From the NCBI GenBank assembly GCA_049347715.1, contig CP186339.1, forward strand, positions 1-64,000: DNA of 64,000 bases, given 5' to 3'. The notes under the pieces are model-generated. The model saw only the letters and a list, made by a program, of their open reading frames with translations, did no database searches and had not been told where the DNA came from. Each line of letters begins with the position of its first letter. The stretch's first letter is position 1. Positions 1 to 9,598 of this stretch are shown piece after piece. The position numbers were made by a program, and so were the translations under genes. The DNA comes from Thalassotalea_B piscium_A (GTDB taxonomy: Bacteria; Pseudomonadota; Gammaproteobacteria; Enterobacterales; Alteromonadaceae).

Positions 1-18
1 GTCGCTAGGAGCTTTTGC

Positions 19-1377
19 TTGGATCATTCACTTTGGCAACGTTGCCTTTCTATATTACAAGAAGAATTGCCAGCGCAGCAATTTAGTATGTGGATCCGTC
101 CTCTTCAATGCGTTATTACTGATAACATTATGACCCTATATGCACCTAATCGCTTTGTTTTAGATTGGGTTAGGGATAAATATGTTAATAGAATTAATGA
201 GTTAGTTTCTTTAGATGAAGCTGGTAATCCGCCTCTATTAAGATTTGATGTAGGTAGTATCCCAAAGAATACCGCAGCTGTTGAACCATCCAATACTTCT
301 TCTATGTTTGCTCCTGTTAATAAAGTTAGACAAGAACCCGAAACAAACTTACCTAAAACAACTAATGTCAGAGGTAAGTATACTTTTGAAAATTTTGTTG
401 AAGGTAAATCTAATCAATTGGCTCGGGCTGCTGCCTCACAAGTATCGGATAACCCTGGAACTGCTTATAACCCATTATTTATTTATGGTGGTACGGGTCT
501 AGGTAAAACTCATTTATTACATGCGGTTGGTAATGGGATTTTGTTAAATAAACCCAATGCAAAAATTGCTTATATGCATTCTGAGCGCTTTGTTCAAGAT
601 ATGGTTAAAGCACTGCAAAATAATGCCATAGAAAAATTTAAACAATATTATCGTTCAGTAGACGCCTTACTTATTGATGATATTCAATTCTTTGCTAATA
701 AAGAGCGAACCCAAGAAGAGTTTTTTCATACTTTTAATGCTTTACTCGAAGGTAACCAGCAGATCATTCTTACCAGTGATCGTTATCCTAAAGAAATAGA
801 TGGTGTTGAAGATCGTTTAAAATCCCGATTTGGTTGGGGTTTAACTATTGCCATTGAACCACCAGAACTTGAAACCCGAGTTGCTATTTTAAAAAGAAAA
901 GCCCAAGAAAATCATATTAACTTAGCTGATGAAGTGGCTTTCTTTATTGCTAAGCGGTTACGCTCAAATGTTCGTGAATTAGAAGGTGCTTTAAACCGAG
1001 TAATTGCTAATGCCAATTTTACTGGAAGGGCTATTACCATTGAATTTGTTAAAGAAGCGCTTAGGGATTTATTAGCTTTACAAGATAAACTAGTGACTAT
1101 AGATAATATTCAACGTACAGTAGCAGAATATTATAAAATTAAAGTGTCTGATTTACTGTCAAAACGTCGAAACCGATCCGTTGCTCGACCAAGACAAGTT
1201 GCTATGGCATTATCAAAAGAATTAACTAATCATAGTTTACCTGAGATTGGCGACGCTTTTGGTGGTCGAGACCATACAACAGTATTACACGCTTGTAGAA
1301 AAATTAAATCTTTACGTGAAGAATCTTTAGATATCAAAGAAGATTATTCAAATTTAACAAGAACGCTTTCATCATAG
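19..1377 (+). CDS. dnaA: Chromosomal replication initiator DnaA
   Basis: DnaA binds DnaA boxes at oriC as an ATP-bound oligomer, opens the duplex and helps load the replicative helicase. The 452-residue protein has the complete family layout: N-terminal DnaB-interaction domain starting SLWQRCL, a short variable linker, an AAA+ core with Walker A GGTGLGKTH near residue 157 and Walker B LLIDDIQ near 220, and a C-terminal DNA-binding domain with the signature GGRDHTTVLHACRKI. The start is a TTG preceded by AGGAG at 7-11, and it places the N-terminus in register with E. coli DnaA, so it looks genuine. It heads the dnaA-dnaN-recF-gyrB cluster. The promoter and oriC would lie left of the window edge and are not visible. 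Confidence 0.98.
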   Translation: MDHSLWQRCLSILQEELPAQQFSMWIRPLQCVITDNIMTLYAPNRFVLDWVRDKYVNRINELVSLDEAGNPPLLRFDVGSIPKNTAAVEPSNTSSMFAPVNKVRQEPETNLPKTTNVRGKYTFENFVEGKSNQLARAAASQVSDNPGTAYNPLFIYGGTGLGKTHLLHAVGNGILLNKPNAKIAYMHSERFVQDMVKALQNNAIEKFKQYYRSVDALLIDDIQFFANKERTQEEFFHTFNALLEGNQQIILTSDRYPKEIDGVEDRLKSRFGWGLTIAIEPPELETRVAILKRKAQENHINLADEVAFFIAKRLRSNVRELEGALNRVIANANFTGRAITIEFVKEALRDLLALQDKLVTIDNIQRTVAEYYKIKVSDLLSKRRNRSVARPRQVAMALSKELTNHSLPEIGDAFGGRDHTTVLHACRKIKSLREESLDIKEDYSNLTRTLSS

Positions 1378-1406
1378 TTTAAAAGGCATATTTAAATAGG
1401 TTTATC

Positions 1407-2510
1407 ATGAAGTTTTCACTTAATAGAGAATTATTACTAAAACCATTATTACTTGTTTCTGGTGCAGTAGAACGTAAAAGTACTTTACCTATACTTGGTA
1501 ATATTTTATTAGAAGTTAGTGAGCAGTCACTTACTTTAACTGCCACTGATTTAGAACTTGAAATGGTGTCTTATGCTGTTGTTGATAATCAAGGCGCGAA
1601 TGGAAAAGTAACTGTGCCGGCTAGGAAGTTACTTGATATCTGTAAAGGGTTACCTGATGGTGCGTTAATCTGTTTTGAAACAGAGAATGACATTATTAAA
1701 ATCACTTCTAATAGAAGTAAGTATTCATTATCTACTTTACCTGCTTCTGACTTTCCAAATATTGAAGAATGGAAGGGTGATGTTGAATTCAAACTTTTAA
1801 AATCTGAGTTACTTCGTTTAATTGAAAGCACTCATTTTTCAATGGCTAACCAAGATGTTAGATATTATCTTAATGGCATGTCTATCGAAACTGAAGGAAC
1901 TGAAATTCGTTCAGTGGCTACTGATGGTCATAGATTAGCTATTTGTAAAATCAATAACAGTTCTTTAACTTTGCCAACTCGCCAAGTTATTGTCCCTCGT
2001 AAAGGGATACTAGAAATTATTCGCTTACTCGATCCCGTCGATGATGAAATTCAAGTTTATCTTGGCTCTAATCATATCCGGATTATTGATGATGAGTTTT
2101 CTTTCACAAGTAAATTAGTTGATGGCCGTTTTCCTGACTATCGTAGAGTGCTCCCGCGTAATGGAGATAAATTTCTACATACAAATAAGGAAAATTTACG
2201 TCAACTTCTTTCGCGTGCATCTATATTATCAAATGAAAAATTTAAAGGTGTTCGATTAAATTTTTCAAAAACTGATTTAAAAATTACAGCTAATAATCCT
2301 GAACAAGAACAAGCAGAAGAAATTTTAGAAATCGATTTCCCATATGATGAAGTTGAAATTGGTTTTAATGTTAACTACGTTCTTGATGTGCTAAGTGCTA
2401 TCAAAGAATCAGATGTTAAATTTACTTTAGCAGATGCAAATAGTTCTGTTGTTATTGAAGGTGAAGAATCTAACGAAGCATTATATGTTGTAATGCCAAT
2501 GCGTTTATGA
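1407..2510 (+). CDS. dnaN: DNA polymerase III beta sliding clamp
   Basis: The beta clamp forms a ring dimer around DNA and tethers DNA polymerase III and other clamp-binding proteins. The product is 367 residues, normal for the family (E. coli 366). It opens MKFSLNRELLLKPLL and ends with the canonical VVMPMRL tail that forms part of the hydrophobic partner-binding pocket. It lies 29 bases after dnaA and three bases before the recF start, so co-transcription with both is expected. No internal terminator is visible between dnaA and gyrB. Confidence 0.98.
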   Translation: MKFSLNRELLLKPLLLVSGAVERKSTLPILGNILLEVSEQSLTLTATDLELEMVSYAVVDNQGANGKVTVPARKLLDICKGLPDGALICFETENDIIKITSNRSKYSLSTLPASDFPNIEEWKGDVEFKLLKSELLRLIESTHFSMANQDVRYYLNGMSIETEGTEIRSVATDGHRLAICKINNSSLTLPTRQVIVPRKGILEIIRLLDPVDDEIQVYLGSNHIRIIDDEFSFTSKLVDGRFPDYRRVLPRNGDKFLHTNKENLRQLLSRASILSNEKFKGVRLNFSKTDLKITANNPEQEQAEEILEIDFPYDEVEIGFNVNYVLDVLSAIKESDVKFTLADANSSVVIEGEESNEALYVVMPMRL

Positions 2511-2513
2511 TGA

Positions 2514-3602
2514 ATGAGTATAGTAAAATTAACTACTAACAATTTTCGTAATTTACAAAATGACTCAATTAGTTTTCATCCAAATTTTAATTTTTTTGTT
2601 GGTGAGAACGGAAGTGGTAAAAGTAGTTTATTAGAATCTATCTTCTTTTTAGGTCATGGAAAATCTTTCAGGACCCAAAAAGTAGATAATGTTGTTCTTT
2701 TTGATAAAGACAGTTTTGTTGTAAGTGTTCTTGATGCGAATAACAAAAGGTTTGGTTTATTAAGAAATTTAGCAAATGGAACAACTGAAATTAAAATTGA
2801 TGGTTTAAGACATCATAAATTCTCTGAGCTAGCTCAAAATATAGCTGTTCAGATTATTACTCCAGAAAGCTTTAAAATATTTTTTGGTGGGCCAAGAGAG
2901 AGAAGAAAATTTGTAGATCTTGGTATGTTCCACGTGAAACATATCTTTTCAGAACAATGGAAAGAGTTTTCACAAATACTTAAACAACGAAATGCCTGTT
3001 TGAAGAATAATATACGTGGTCAGCAATACATATATTGGACAGATAAATTTTGTGAAAGTTGTAACAATATAGCTAGTTTACGAAAAGATTATTTAAACCA
3101 ACTTAAAGTGGAATTGAATAAATGGTTAACGTATTTATTACCTGAGTACATTGATGATATTTCTATTACTTATTTACAAGGTTGGAATAGTAAAAAATCA
3201 TTATTAGCGATATTGGAACAAAATGTTAATCGTGAGTTTGAAAAAGGGCATAGTTTATTTGGTGCTCAAAGGTTTGATGTTAGATTCCAATACAAGGGAT
3301 TAGCTATTGAAAATTTACTCTCTCGTGGTCAACAAAAGTTGTTTTTACTCGCATTAACTTTTGCGCAAGCAAAACTTATTGAACAAGTTAAACGAGTAAA
3401 ACCAATTTTATTAATTGATGATATTGGTGCAGAATTAGATATAAACTCTAGGACTGCTTTTTATCAGTCAATTAATGAACTTAATTGCCAGATATTTATA
3501 ACGGCAATTGATAAAGATGTTTTGGAACCTATTATTCCAAAAAATAATAATTATTATATGTTTCACGTGAAACATGGAAGAATTTCAGCAATAAGTAAGT
3601 AG
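2514..3602 (+). CDS. recF: DNA replication and repair protein RecF
   Basis: RecF is an SMC-like ABC ATPase that works with RecO and RecR to load RecA at single-strand gaps. The 362-residue protein shows Walker A GENGSGKS at residues 30-37, the ABC signature region LLSRGQQK and Walker B LLIDDIGAELD. Its ATG is three bases after the dnaN stop, which suggests translational coupling. The gene is unusual in encoding the hexapeptide MFHVKH twice (about residues 138-143 and near the C-terminus), because the DNA there carries two parS-like palindromes, listed separately. Confidence 0.97.
   Translation: MSIVKLTTNNFRNLQNDSISFHPNFNFFVGENGSGKSSLLESIFFLGHGKSFRTQKVDNVVLFDKDSFVVSVLDANNKRFGLLRNLANGTTEIKIDGLRHHKFSELAQNIAVQIITPESFKIFFGGPRERRKFVDLGMFHVKHIFSEQWKEFSQILKQRNACLKNNIRGQQYIYWTDKFCESCNNIASLRKDYLNQLKVELNKWLTYLLPEYIDDISITYLQGWNSKKSLLAILEQNVNREFEKGHSLFGAQRFDVRFQYKGLAIENLLSRGQQKLFLLALTFAQAKLIEQVKRVKPILLIDDIGAELDINSRTAFYQSINELNCQIFITAIDKDVLEPIIPKNNNYYMFHVKHGRISAISK
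2926..2941. other. parS: parS-like ParB-binding site 1 (inside recF)
   Basis: The 16 bases TGTTCCACGTGAAACA match the widely conserved chromosomal parS consensus TGTTNCACGTGAAACA at every defined position. The site lies in the recF reading frame and close to the presumed origin, where chromosomal parS sites usually cluster. ParB binding is inferred from known family biology; parA and parB are not in this window. Confidence 0.8.
3559..3574. other. parS: parS-like ParB-binding site 2 (inside recF)
   Basis: TGTTTCACGTGAAACA is a perfect 16-base palindrome, extended to 18 bases by the flanking A (3558) and T (3575). It is identical to the strongest form of the chromosomal parS consensus. It lies 633 bases downstream of site 1, near the 3' end of recF, and encodes a second MFHVKH. 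Confidence 0.87.
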
Positions 3603-3612
3603 GCTAAATGCT

Positions 3613-6057
3613 ATGACAGTAGAAAATGAATATGACTCGGCCAGTATAAAAGTACTAAAAGGTCTAGATGCAGTAAGAAAACGACCAGGTATGTATATTG
3701 GTGATACAGACGATGGTACTGGTTTGCATCATATGGTTTTTGAAGTACTAGATAACTCCATTGATGAAGCCTTAGCAGGTCACTGTAGCGACATCGTTGT
3801 TAAAATACACTTAGATGGTTCTGTATCTGTTCGAGATGATGGACGAGGAATTCCTACAGAAATTCACCCAGAAGAAGGCGTCTCAGCTGCTGAAGTAATC
3901 ATGACAGTGTTACATGCTGGTGGTAAATTTGGTGGTGATGATTCTGGCTATAAAGTATCTGGTGGTTTACATGGGGTTGGTATTTCAGTTGTTAATGCAT
4001 TAAGTAGCAAATTAAAACTGAATATACGCCGAGAAGGTAAATTATTTGAACAAATTTATCATGTAGGTGTACCACAAGAACCACTGAAAGTTGTAGGTGA
4101 AAGCGATCACAATGGTACAGAAGTAAGATTTTGGCCAAGTGAAGATACTTTTTCTGATGTTGAATTTCACTATGACTTATTAGTAAAAAGAATACGTGAA
4201 TTATCTTTTCTAAATTCAGGTGTATCTATTCGCTTAAGTGATGAGCGTGAAGAAGGTAAAGAAGATCATTTTCATTTTGATGGTGGTATTCAAGCCTTTG
4301 TTGATTATTTAAATACAAATAAAACACCTGTTAATGAAGAAATATTTTATTTCGATTTAGCCAGAGAAGATGGCATTGTTGTTGAAGTTGCAATGCAGTG
4401 GAATGATGGTTTCCAAGAAAACATTCATTGTTTTACTAACAATATTCCACAGAAAGATGGTGGTACTCATTTAAGTGGATTTAGAACAGCACTTACGAGA
4501 ACGCTAAATAGCTACATGGTGAAAGAAGGTTTAAACAAAACTAAGAAAGGCGGAACAACAGAAACAAGTGCTTCTGGTGATGATGCTCGTGAAGGGTTAA
4601 CTGCAGTAATATCAGTTAAAGTTCCTGATCCTAAATTTTCTTCGCAAACAAAAGATAAACTCGTTTCATCTGAAGTTAAAACTGCTGTAGAACAAGCAAT
4701 GGGTGAGAAGTTAGGTGAATATCTGCTTGAGAAACCTGCCGTAGCTAGAACGATCATCATGAAGATTGTTGATGCTGCTAGAGCGCGTGAAGCTGCCCGT
4801 AAGGCACGTGAAATGACTCGACGTAAAGGTGCTTTAGATATTGCAGGTTTACCTGGAAAGTTAGCAGATTGTCAGGAAAAAGATCCTGCTTTATCTGAAC
4901 TCTATATTGTGGAAGGGGATTCTGCTGGTGGTTCTGCTAAGCAGGGTAGAAATCGTAAAAACCAAGCAATACTTCCATTAAAAGGTAAAATATTAAACGT
5001 AGAAAAAGCACGTTTTGATAAAATGATTTCGTCTCAGGAAGTTGGAACTTTAATTACGGCACTGGGTTGTGGCATTGGTCGAGATGAATATGATCCTGAT
5101 AAGTTAAGATATCATAGCATTATTATTATGACGGATGCGGATGTGGATGGTTCACATATACGTACGTTACTGCTAACTTTTTTCTATCGTCAAATGCCTG
5201 AAATAATGGAAAGAGGTTATATTTATATAGCTCAGCCGCCGTTATATAAAGTGAAAAAAGGTAAACAAGAACGCTATATAAAAGATGATGAAGCATTAAC
5301 TGAATATTTAACTACATTGGCTTTAGAGTCAGCTGAAATACATGTAAATGAATCAGCACCAGCAATTTCTGGTATAGCGTTAGAAGGTTTAGTGAATCAG
5401 TATCGAGATACTATGACGATGATCAAACGTTTATCTCGTCAAATCCCTGCTGATATTTTAGAAAAAATGGTTTACGGATTAACGATTAAACCAGAAGATT
5501 TCTCTAATGAAGCTAAGGTTACTGAATGGGCTGAAGAATTAGTTAACCAGCTTCAAAACCAAGATGGAAATGGCTCAATCTACTATGGTAGCGTTAAGCA
5601 CGATATAGAAAGAAATATATATTATGCAAGCTTCAATGTACGTAAACATGGTATAGATACCGTTTATAATTGCAGTTATGATTTTATTCAGTCAAAAGAG
5701 TTTGAAGCGATAAATAGCTTGAACACAGCTATAAAAGACTTAATGGAAGAAGGGGCGTATGTTAAACGTGGCGATAAAGTTAAGCCGGTTGAGTCATTTG
5801 AAGAAGCTTTAAATTGGTTAATGGCAGAATCTAAGCGTGGGCAATACATACAACGCTATAAAGGACTAGGTGAAATGAATCCTAATCAGTTGTGGGAAAC
5901 TACTATGGACCCTGCAACACGACGTATGTTGCAAGTGACAATTGAAGATGCAATTGCTGCGGATCAATTGTTTACAACGTTAATGGGTGACCATGTTGAA
6001 CCACGAAGAGCCTTTATTGAAGAAAATGCATTAAAAGTAGCTAACTTAGATATCTAG
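3613..6057 (+). CDS. gyrB: DNA gyrase subunit B
   Basis: GyrB is the ATPase subunit of the A2B2 gyrase that introduces negative supercoils. The 814-residue protein contains the GHKL ATPase domain (RKRPGMYIGDTDDGTGLHH near residue 20, DDGRGIP, GLHGVGISVVNALS), the TOPRIM metal site (EGDSAGGSA and DADVDGSHIRTLL) and the large GyrB-specific insert that gammaproteobacteria carry. The C-terminus reaches the standard RRAFIEENAL motif. It starts 10 bases after recF; an ATG at 3608 is out of frame. A hairpin terminator follows, so it is likely the last gene of the dnaA cluster. Confidence 0.98.
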   Translation: MTVENEYDSASIKVLKGLDAVRKRPGMYIGDTDDGTGLHHMVFEVLDNSIDEALAGHCSDIVVKIHLDGSVSVRDDGRGIPTEIHPEEGVSAAEVIMTVLHAGGKFGGDDSGYKVSGGLHGVGISVVNALSSKLKLNIRREGKLFEQIYHVGVPQEPLKVVGESDHNGTEVRFWPSEDTFSDVEFHYDLLVKRIRELSFLNSGVSIRLSDEREEGKEDHFHFDGGIQAFVDYLNTNKTPVNEEIFYFDLAREDGIVVEVAMQWNDGFQENIHCFTNNIPQKDGGTHLSGFRTALTRTLNSYMVKEGLNKTKKGGTTETSASGDDAREGLTAVISVKVPDPKFSSQTKDKLVSSEVKTAVEQAMGEKLGEYLLEKPAVARTIIMKIVDAARAREAARKAREMTRRKGALDIAGLPGKLADCQEKDPALSELYIVEGDSAGGSAKQGRNRKNQAILPLKGKILNVEKARFDKMISSQEVGTLITALGCGIGRDEYDPDKLRYHSIIIMTDADVDGSHIRTLLLTFFYRQMPEIMERGYIYIAQPPLYKVKKGKQERYIKDDEALTEYLTTLALESAEIHVNESAPAISGIALEGLVNQYRDTMTMIKRLSRQIPADILEKMVYGLTIKPEDFSNEAKVTEWAEELVNQLQNQDGNGSIYYGSVKHDIERNIYYASFNVRKHGIDTVYNCSYDFIQSKEFEAINSLNTAIKDLMEEGAYVKRGDKVKPVESFEEALNWLMAESKRGQYIQRYKGLGEMNPNQLWETTMDPATRRMLQVTIEDAIAADQLFTTLMGDHVEPRRAFIEENALKVANLDI

Positions 6058-6080
6058 TTAGCTCATTTATTAAATTAAAT

Positions 6081-6108
6081 ACCCGGACATCATATGTGCG
6101 GGTTTTTT
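6081..6108 (+). terminator. Rho-independent terminator after gyrB
   Basis: The stem ACCCG-ACAT pairs with ATGT-CGGGT around a G/G mismatch and a three-base loop, followed by a run of six T from 6103. It closes the dnaA-dnaN-recF-gyrB transcript. Confidence 0.85.
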
Positions 6109-6232
6109 GTTTAAAAGAGTGCAAGAAAATTGAGTAAATACAAAGAAAACCAAGCTGTGTGACTAGGCTTAAATAATAACAACCGTTATACTAGCGCATA
6201 TTAGATTAACACCATAAATAGTACGGACATCC

Positions 6233-7147
6233 ATGAGTACGTTTAATATAAAAACCTTCCAAGGGTTAATTTTGCAATTGCAAGATTATTGGTCAAGACA
6301 AGGCTGTGTGATAGTACAGCCATTAGATTTAGAAGTTGGCGCGGGTACTTTTCACCCAATGACATTTTTGCGATCTATAGGTCCAGAACCTATGAGTAGC
6401 GCTTATGTTCAACCATGTCGTCGTCCTACTGATGGTCGTTATGGTGAAAATCCAAATAGGTTACAACATTATTACCAATTTCAAGTAATGTTAAAGCCAT
6501 CTCCCAAAAATATTCAAGAGCTCTATTTAGCATCTCTTAAAGAGTTAGGTATTGATCCTTTAGTTCATGACATCCGTTTTGTTGAAGACAATTGGGAATC
6601 TCCGACGTTAGGCGCTTGGGGCTTAGGTTGGGAAATATGGTTAAACGGGATGGAAATAACTCAGTTTACTTATTTTCAACAAGTAGGCGGTTTAGAATGT
6701 GCACCGGTTACCGGAGAAATAACTTACGGTCTTGAACGATTAGCTATGTATATACAGAACGTTGAAAGTATATATGACTTAGTGTGGACTGACGGCCCTA
6801 TGGGCAAAGTATTATATGGTGATGTTTTCCATCAAAATGAGGTTGAGCAATCTACCTATAACTTTGAATACGCAGATGTCGATGCATTATTTGGTACTTT
6901 TGACCAATGCGAAAAAGAGAGCCAAAAGCTTATTGAAGCAGGCTTAGCATTACCAGCCTATGAACAAGTAATGAAAGCCTCTCATGCGTTTAACTTGCTA
7001 GATGCTCGTCATGCAATATCAGTTACTGAACGTCAGCGTTATATACTGAGAGTGCGTGCTTTATCGAAAGCATGTGCAGAAGCCTATTATAATACTAGAG
7101 AAAAATTAGGGTTCCCTTTGTGTGCCAATAACACGGAGGTTAAATAA
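6233..7147 (+). CDS. glyQ: Glycyl-tRNA synthetase alpha subunit
   Basis: GlyQ is the class II catalytic subunit of the alpha2beta2 bacterial glycyl-tRNA synthetase, which charges tRNA-Gly. The 304-residue protein opens with the family hallmark KTFQGLILQLQDYWSRQGC and holds GAGTFHPMTFLR and the motif QPCRRPTDGRYGENPNR. Length and motifs match the family (E. coli 303). A TATACT at 6187-6192 could be the -10 element; no good -35 was seen at the right spacing. glyS begins two bases after its stop. Confidence 0.97.
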   Translation: MSTFNIKTFQGLILQLQDYWSRQGCVIVQPLDLEVGAGTFHPMTFLRSIGPEPMSSAYVQPCRRPTDGRYGENPNRLQHYYQFQVMLKPSPKNIQELYLASLKELGIDPLVHDIRFVEDNWESPTLGAWGLGWEIWLNGMEITQFTYFQQVGGLECAPVTGEITYGLERLAMYIQNVESIYDLVWTDGPMGKVLYGDVFHQNEVEQSTYNFEYADVDALFGTFDQCEKESQKLIEAGLALPAYEQVMKASHAFNLLDARHAISVTERQRYILRVRALSKACAEAYYNTREKLGFPLCANNTEVK

Positions 7148-7149
7148 TT

Positions 7150-9219
7150 ATGTTAACAAATACATTACTTATAGAATTGGGAACGGAAGAACTTCCACCT
7201 AAATCACTTAAAACCTTAGCAACTGTATTTTATCAACAAATCAAAACTCAGTTAGATGATGCTGGATTAGGCTATGAAGGTATTGAGTGGTTTGCTACAC
7301 CGAGAAGGTTAGCAGTTAAAGTAGAAAAATTAGTTGAAAAACAAGAAGATAAAGAAGTTGAAAAGCGCGGTCCGGCTGTAAATGTAGCGTTTGACAATGA
7401 TGGTAACCCAAGTAAAGCGGCACTCGGTTGGGCTAAATCTAACGGTATTACTATTGAACAAGCAGATCGATTAATCACTGATAAAGGGGAGTGGCTGCTT
7501 CATAAAGCAACGCAATCAGGTAAATCAGTAGAAGAATTAATACCAGCAATGGTAAATAATGCTTTGCAAAAATTACCTATTCCTAAACCAATGCGTTGGG
7601 GTAATGAAAGAATACAATTTATTAGACCTGTACACACATTGACTATGATGTATGGAAAAGAGGTTATTCCTGGTGATTTGTTAGGGGTAAGTTCAAATAA
7701 CCTAGTGCAAGGTCATCGTTTCCACCATTCAGGTTTAGTTACGCTTACTGATGCTAATAATTACGAAAAAGCACTTAATGCGGCTTATGTACAAGTAGAT
7801 TATCAAGCAAGACAAGCCTTAATTGTTAGTGAAATAAATAAGGCAGCTGAAAAAATTAATGGTGTGGCACTTATTGATGACGACTTATTAGAAGAAGTGA
7901 CATCGCTAGTTGAATGGCCAGTAGTATTAGTAGGGAGTTTCGATAAGAACTTTTTACAAGTACCAGCAGAGCCATTGATTTATTCAATGAAAGATCATCA
8001 AAAATACTTTCCGGTAAATGATAAAGCGGGTAACTTACTGAATCAGTTCATATTTGTAACTAATATCGAAAGTAAAGATCCACAACAAGTGATATCAGGT
8101 AACGAAAAGGTGATACGTCCACGTTTAGCTGATGCTGAATTTTTCTTTAATACTGATAAAAAACAGACACTTGAATCAAGATTGAATAGCTTGGAATCTG
8201 TACTGTTCCAGAAGCAATTAGGGACAGTAAAAGCAAAATCTGAACGTATTGCTTTTATGAGTAAATTTATCGCAGCAGCGCTAAATGAAAATCAAGATCA
8301 GGCTTATCGTGCAGGATTGTTGAGCAAAACCGATTTAATGTCGGACATGGTATTAGAGTTTCCACAAGTACAAGGTACCATGGGAAAATATTATGCTGAA
8401 CACGATGGTGAAGATACTGAAGTTGCGCAAGCATTAGAAGATCAATATAGACCACGTTTTTCTGGCGATAGCTTACCTAAAGCTAATATTGGTTGTGCTG
8501 TTGCTATAGCCGATAAGATAGATACCTTAGTGGGTATCTTTGGTATTAACCAACCGCCTAAAGGTGATAAAGACCCCTTTGCGTTAAGACGAGCAGCGAT
8601 AGGGTTAATACGTATCATTATTGAAAAGCAGCTTGATCTAGATATAGCTGAATTGGTTGAGAAGAGTATTGAATGTTACGGTGATAAATTAAGTAACGAA
8701 AATACTAAAGAACAAGTTATGGAATTTGTTCTAGCGCGTTATAAAGCTCATTACCAAGAACAAAATATTGATATTGATGTTATACAAGCGGTATTAGAAA
8801 ATGCACCTACAGCGCCATTAGACTTTGAAAAAAGAATACTAGCGGTCAGTCATTTTAAAACCTTGGCTGCTGCTGAAGCCTTAGCTGCGGCTAATAAGCG
8901 TGTGGGTAATATATTAGCTAAATTTAATGGTGATTTATATGCATCGTTTGACCCTAGCTTAATAGAAGAATCAGCGGAAGGGGATTTAGCTGAAAAATTT
9001 AATCAATTAAATCTTAAGGTTAAACCTATGATGCTTGCTAAAAATTATCAAGAGGCATTATCTACATTAGCAGAGATCAAAAAGCCAATAGATGAATTTT
9101 TTGATACAGTAATGGTTATGGCGGAAGATGAAAAAATTAAAATTAATCGCTTGACCTTACTTAATGAAATTAGGAATAGTTTCTTAGCAATAGCAGATAT
9201 TTCAGTGTTACAAAAATAG
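7150..9219 (+). CDS. glyS: Glycyl-tRNA synthetase beta subunit
   Basis: GlyS is the tRNA-recognition subunit that partners GlyQ. The 689-residue protein is full length (E. coli 689) and begins with the typical LLIELGTEELPPKSL. It contains the HD-like region DLMSDMVLEFPQVQGTMGKYYA and a C-terminal anticodon-binding portion. Its ATG sits two bases after the glyQ stop, so the subunits are made from one transcript. The C-terminal half is rich in Ala/Glu/Lys, as usual for this subunit. A strong hairpin terminator follows. Confidence 0.97.
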   Translation: MLTNTLLIELGTEELPPKSLKTLATVFYQQIKTQLDDAGLGYEGIEWFATPRRLAVKVEKLVEKQEDKEVEKRGPAVNVAFDNDGNPSKAALGWAKSNGITIEQADRLITDKGEWLLHKATQSGKSVEELIPAMVNNALQKLPIPKPMRWGNERIQFIRPVHTLTMMYGKEVIPGDLLGVSSNNLVQGHRFHHSGLVTLTDANNYEKALNAAYVQVDYQARQALIVSEINKAAEKINGVALIDDDLLEEVTSLVEWPVVLVGSFDKNFLQVPAEPLIYSMKDHQKYFPVNDKAGNLLNQFIFVTNIESKDPQQVISGNEKVIRPRLADAEFFFNTDKKQTLESRLNSLESVLFQKQLGTVKAKSERIAFMSKFIAAALNENQDQAYRAGLLSKTDLMSDMVLEFPQVQGTMGKYYAEHDGEDTEVAQALEDQYRPRFSGDSLPKANIGCAVAIADKIDTLVGIFGINQPPKGDKDPFALRRAAIGLIRIIIEKQLDLDIAELVEKSIECYGDKLSNENTKEQVMEFVLARYKAHYQEQNIDIDVIQAVLENAPTAPLDFEKRILAVSHFKTLAAAEALAAANKRVGNILAKFNGDLYASFDPSLIEESAEGDLAEKFNQLNLKVKPMMLAKNYQEALSTLAEIKKPIDEFFDTVMVMAEDEKIKINRLTLLNEIRNSFLAIADISVLQK

Positions 9220-9243
9220 ATAAATTGTTTATGGAAAATAAAA

Positions 9244-9269
9244 AGAGAAGCATCGCTTCTCTTTTTTTA
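9244..9269. terminator. Bidirectional terminator between glyS and tusA
   Basis: Perfect 8-bp stem AGAGAAGC/GCTTCTCT with an ATC loop, flanked by an A-run on the left and seven T on the right. It can serve both converging genes; the T-run overlaps the last codons of the leftward tusA. Confidence 0.88.
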
Positions 9270-9521
9270 TAAGCCTTTTTTAATTAAATAATGGAAAGGT
9301 TTAATCTCTATTTGACTGGCAACTAAGTGATGATCCATAAATTGACAAAAACTTGGAACGTCTCGGGTGGTGGCAGGGTCATCTGCAATAACAAGTAATA
9401 GTTCGCCTTGGTTAATTTCTCTTATTTTTTTTCGAATGAGCATTACAGGTTCAGGGCAACGTAAAGAAAGTGTATCTAAATGATGATCAGCTTGGTCAAA
9501 TAAAGGGTCTGTATTATTCAA
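9267..9521 (-). CDS. tusA: Sulfurtransferase TusA
   Basis: TusA accepts persulfide sulfur from IscS and passes it to the TusBCD/TusE relay for 2-thiolation of tRNA wobble uridines; it is cytoplasmic. The 84-residue protein carries the defining LRCPEPVMLIRKKI with the active cysteine, followed by the conserved ADDPATTRDVPSFCQFM and a YLIKKG end. Length matches E. coli TusA (81). It is a single-gene unit running towards glyS. Confidence 0.96.
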   Translation of the reverse strand: MNNTDPLFDQADHHLDTLSLRCPEPVMLIRKKIREINQGELLLVIADDPATTRDVPSFCQFMDHHLVASQIEIKPFHYLIKKGL

Positions 9522-9598
9522 ATTGAATACTCGAAAAATTAAGTGGGTGATTCAGTAAACGGTGATTCTAACCTGAAATAAGCGAGAGAAAAAGTTAT

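Noticed and set aside
1..18. Possible oriC or DnaA boxes at the left edge
   Set aside because: Only 18 bases precede dnaA, and they contain its ribosome-binding site; no DnaA box can be supported within the window.
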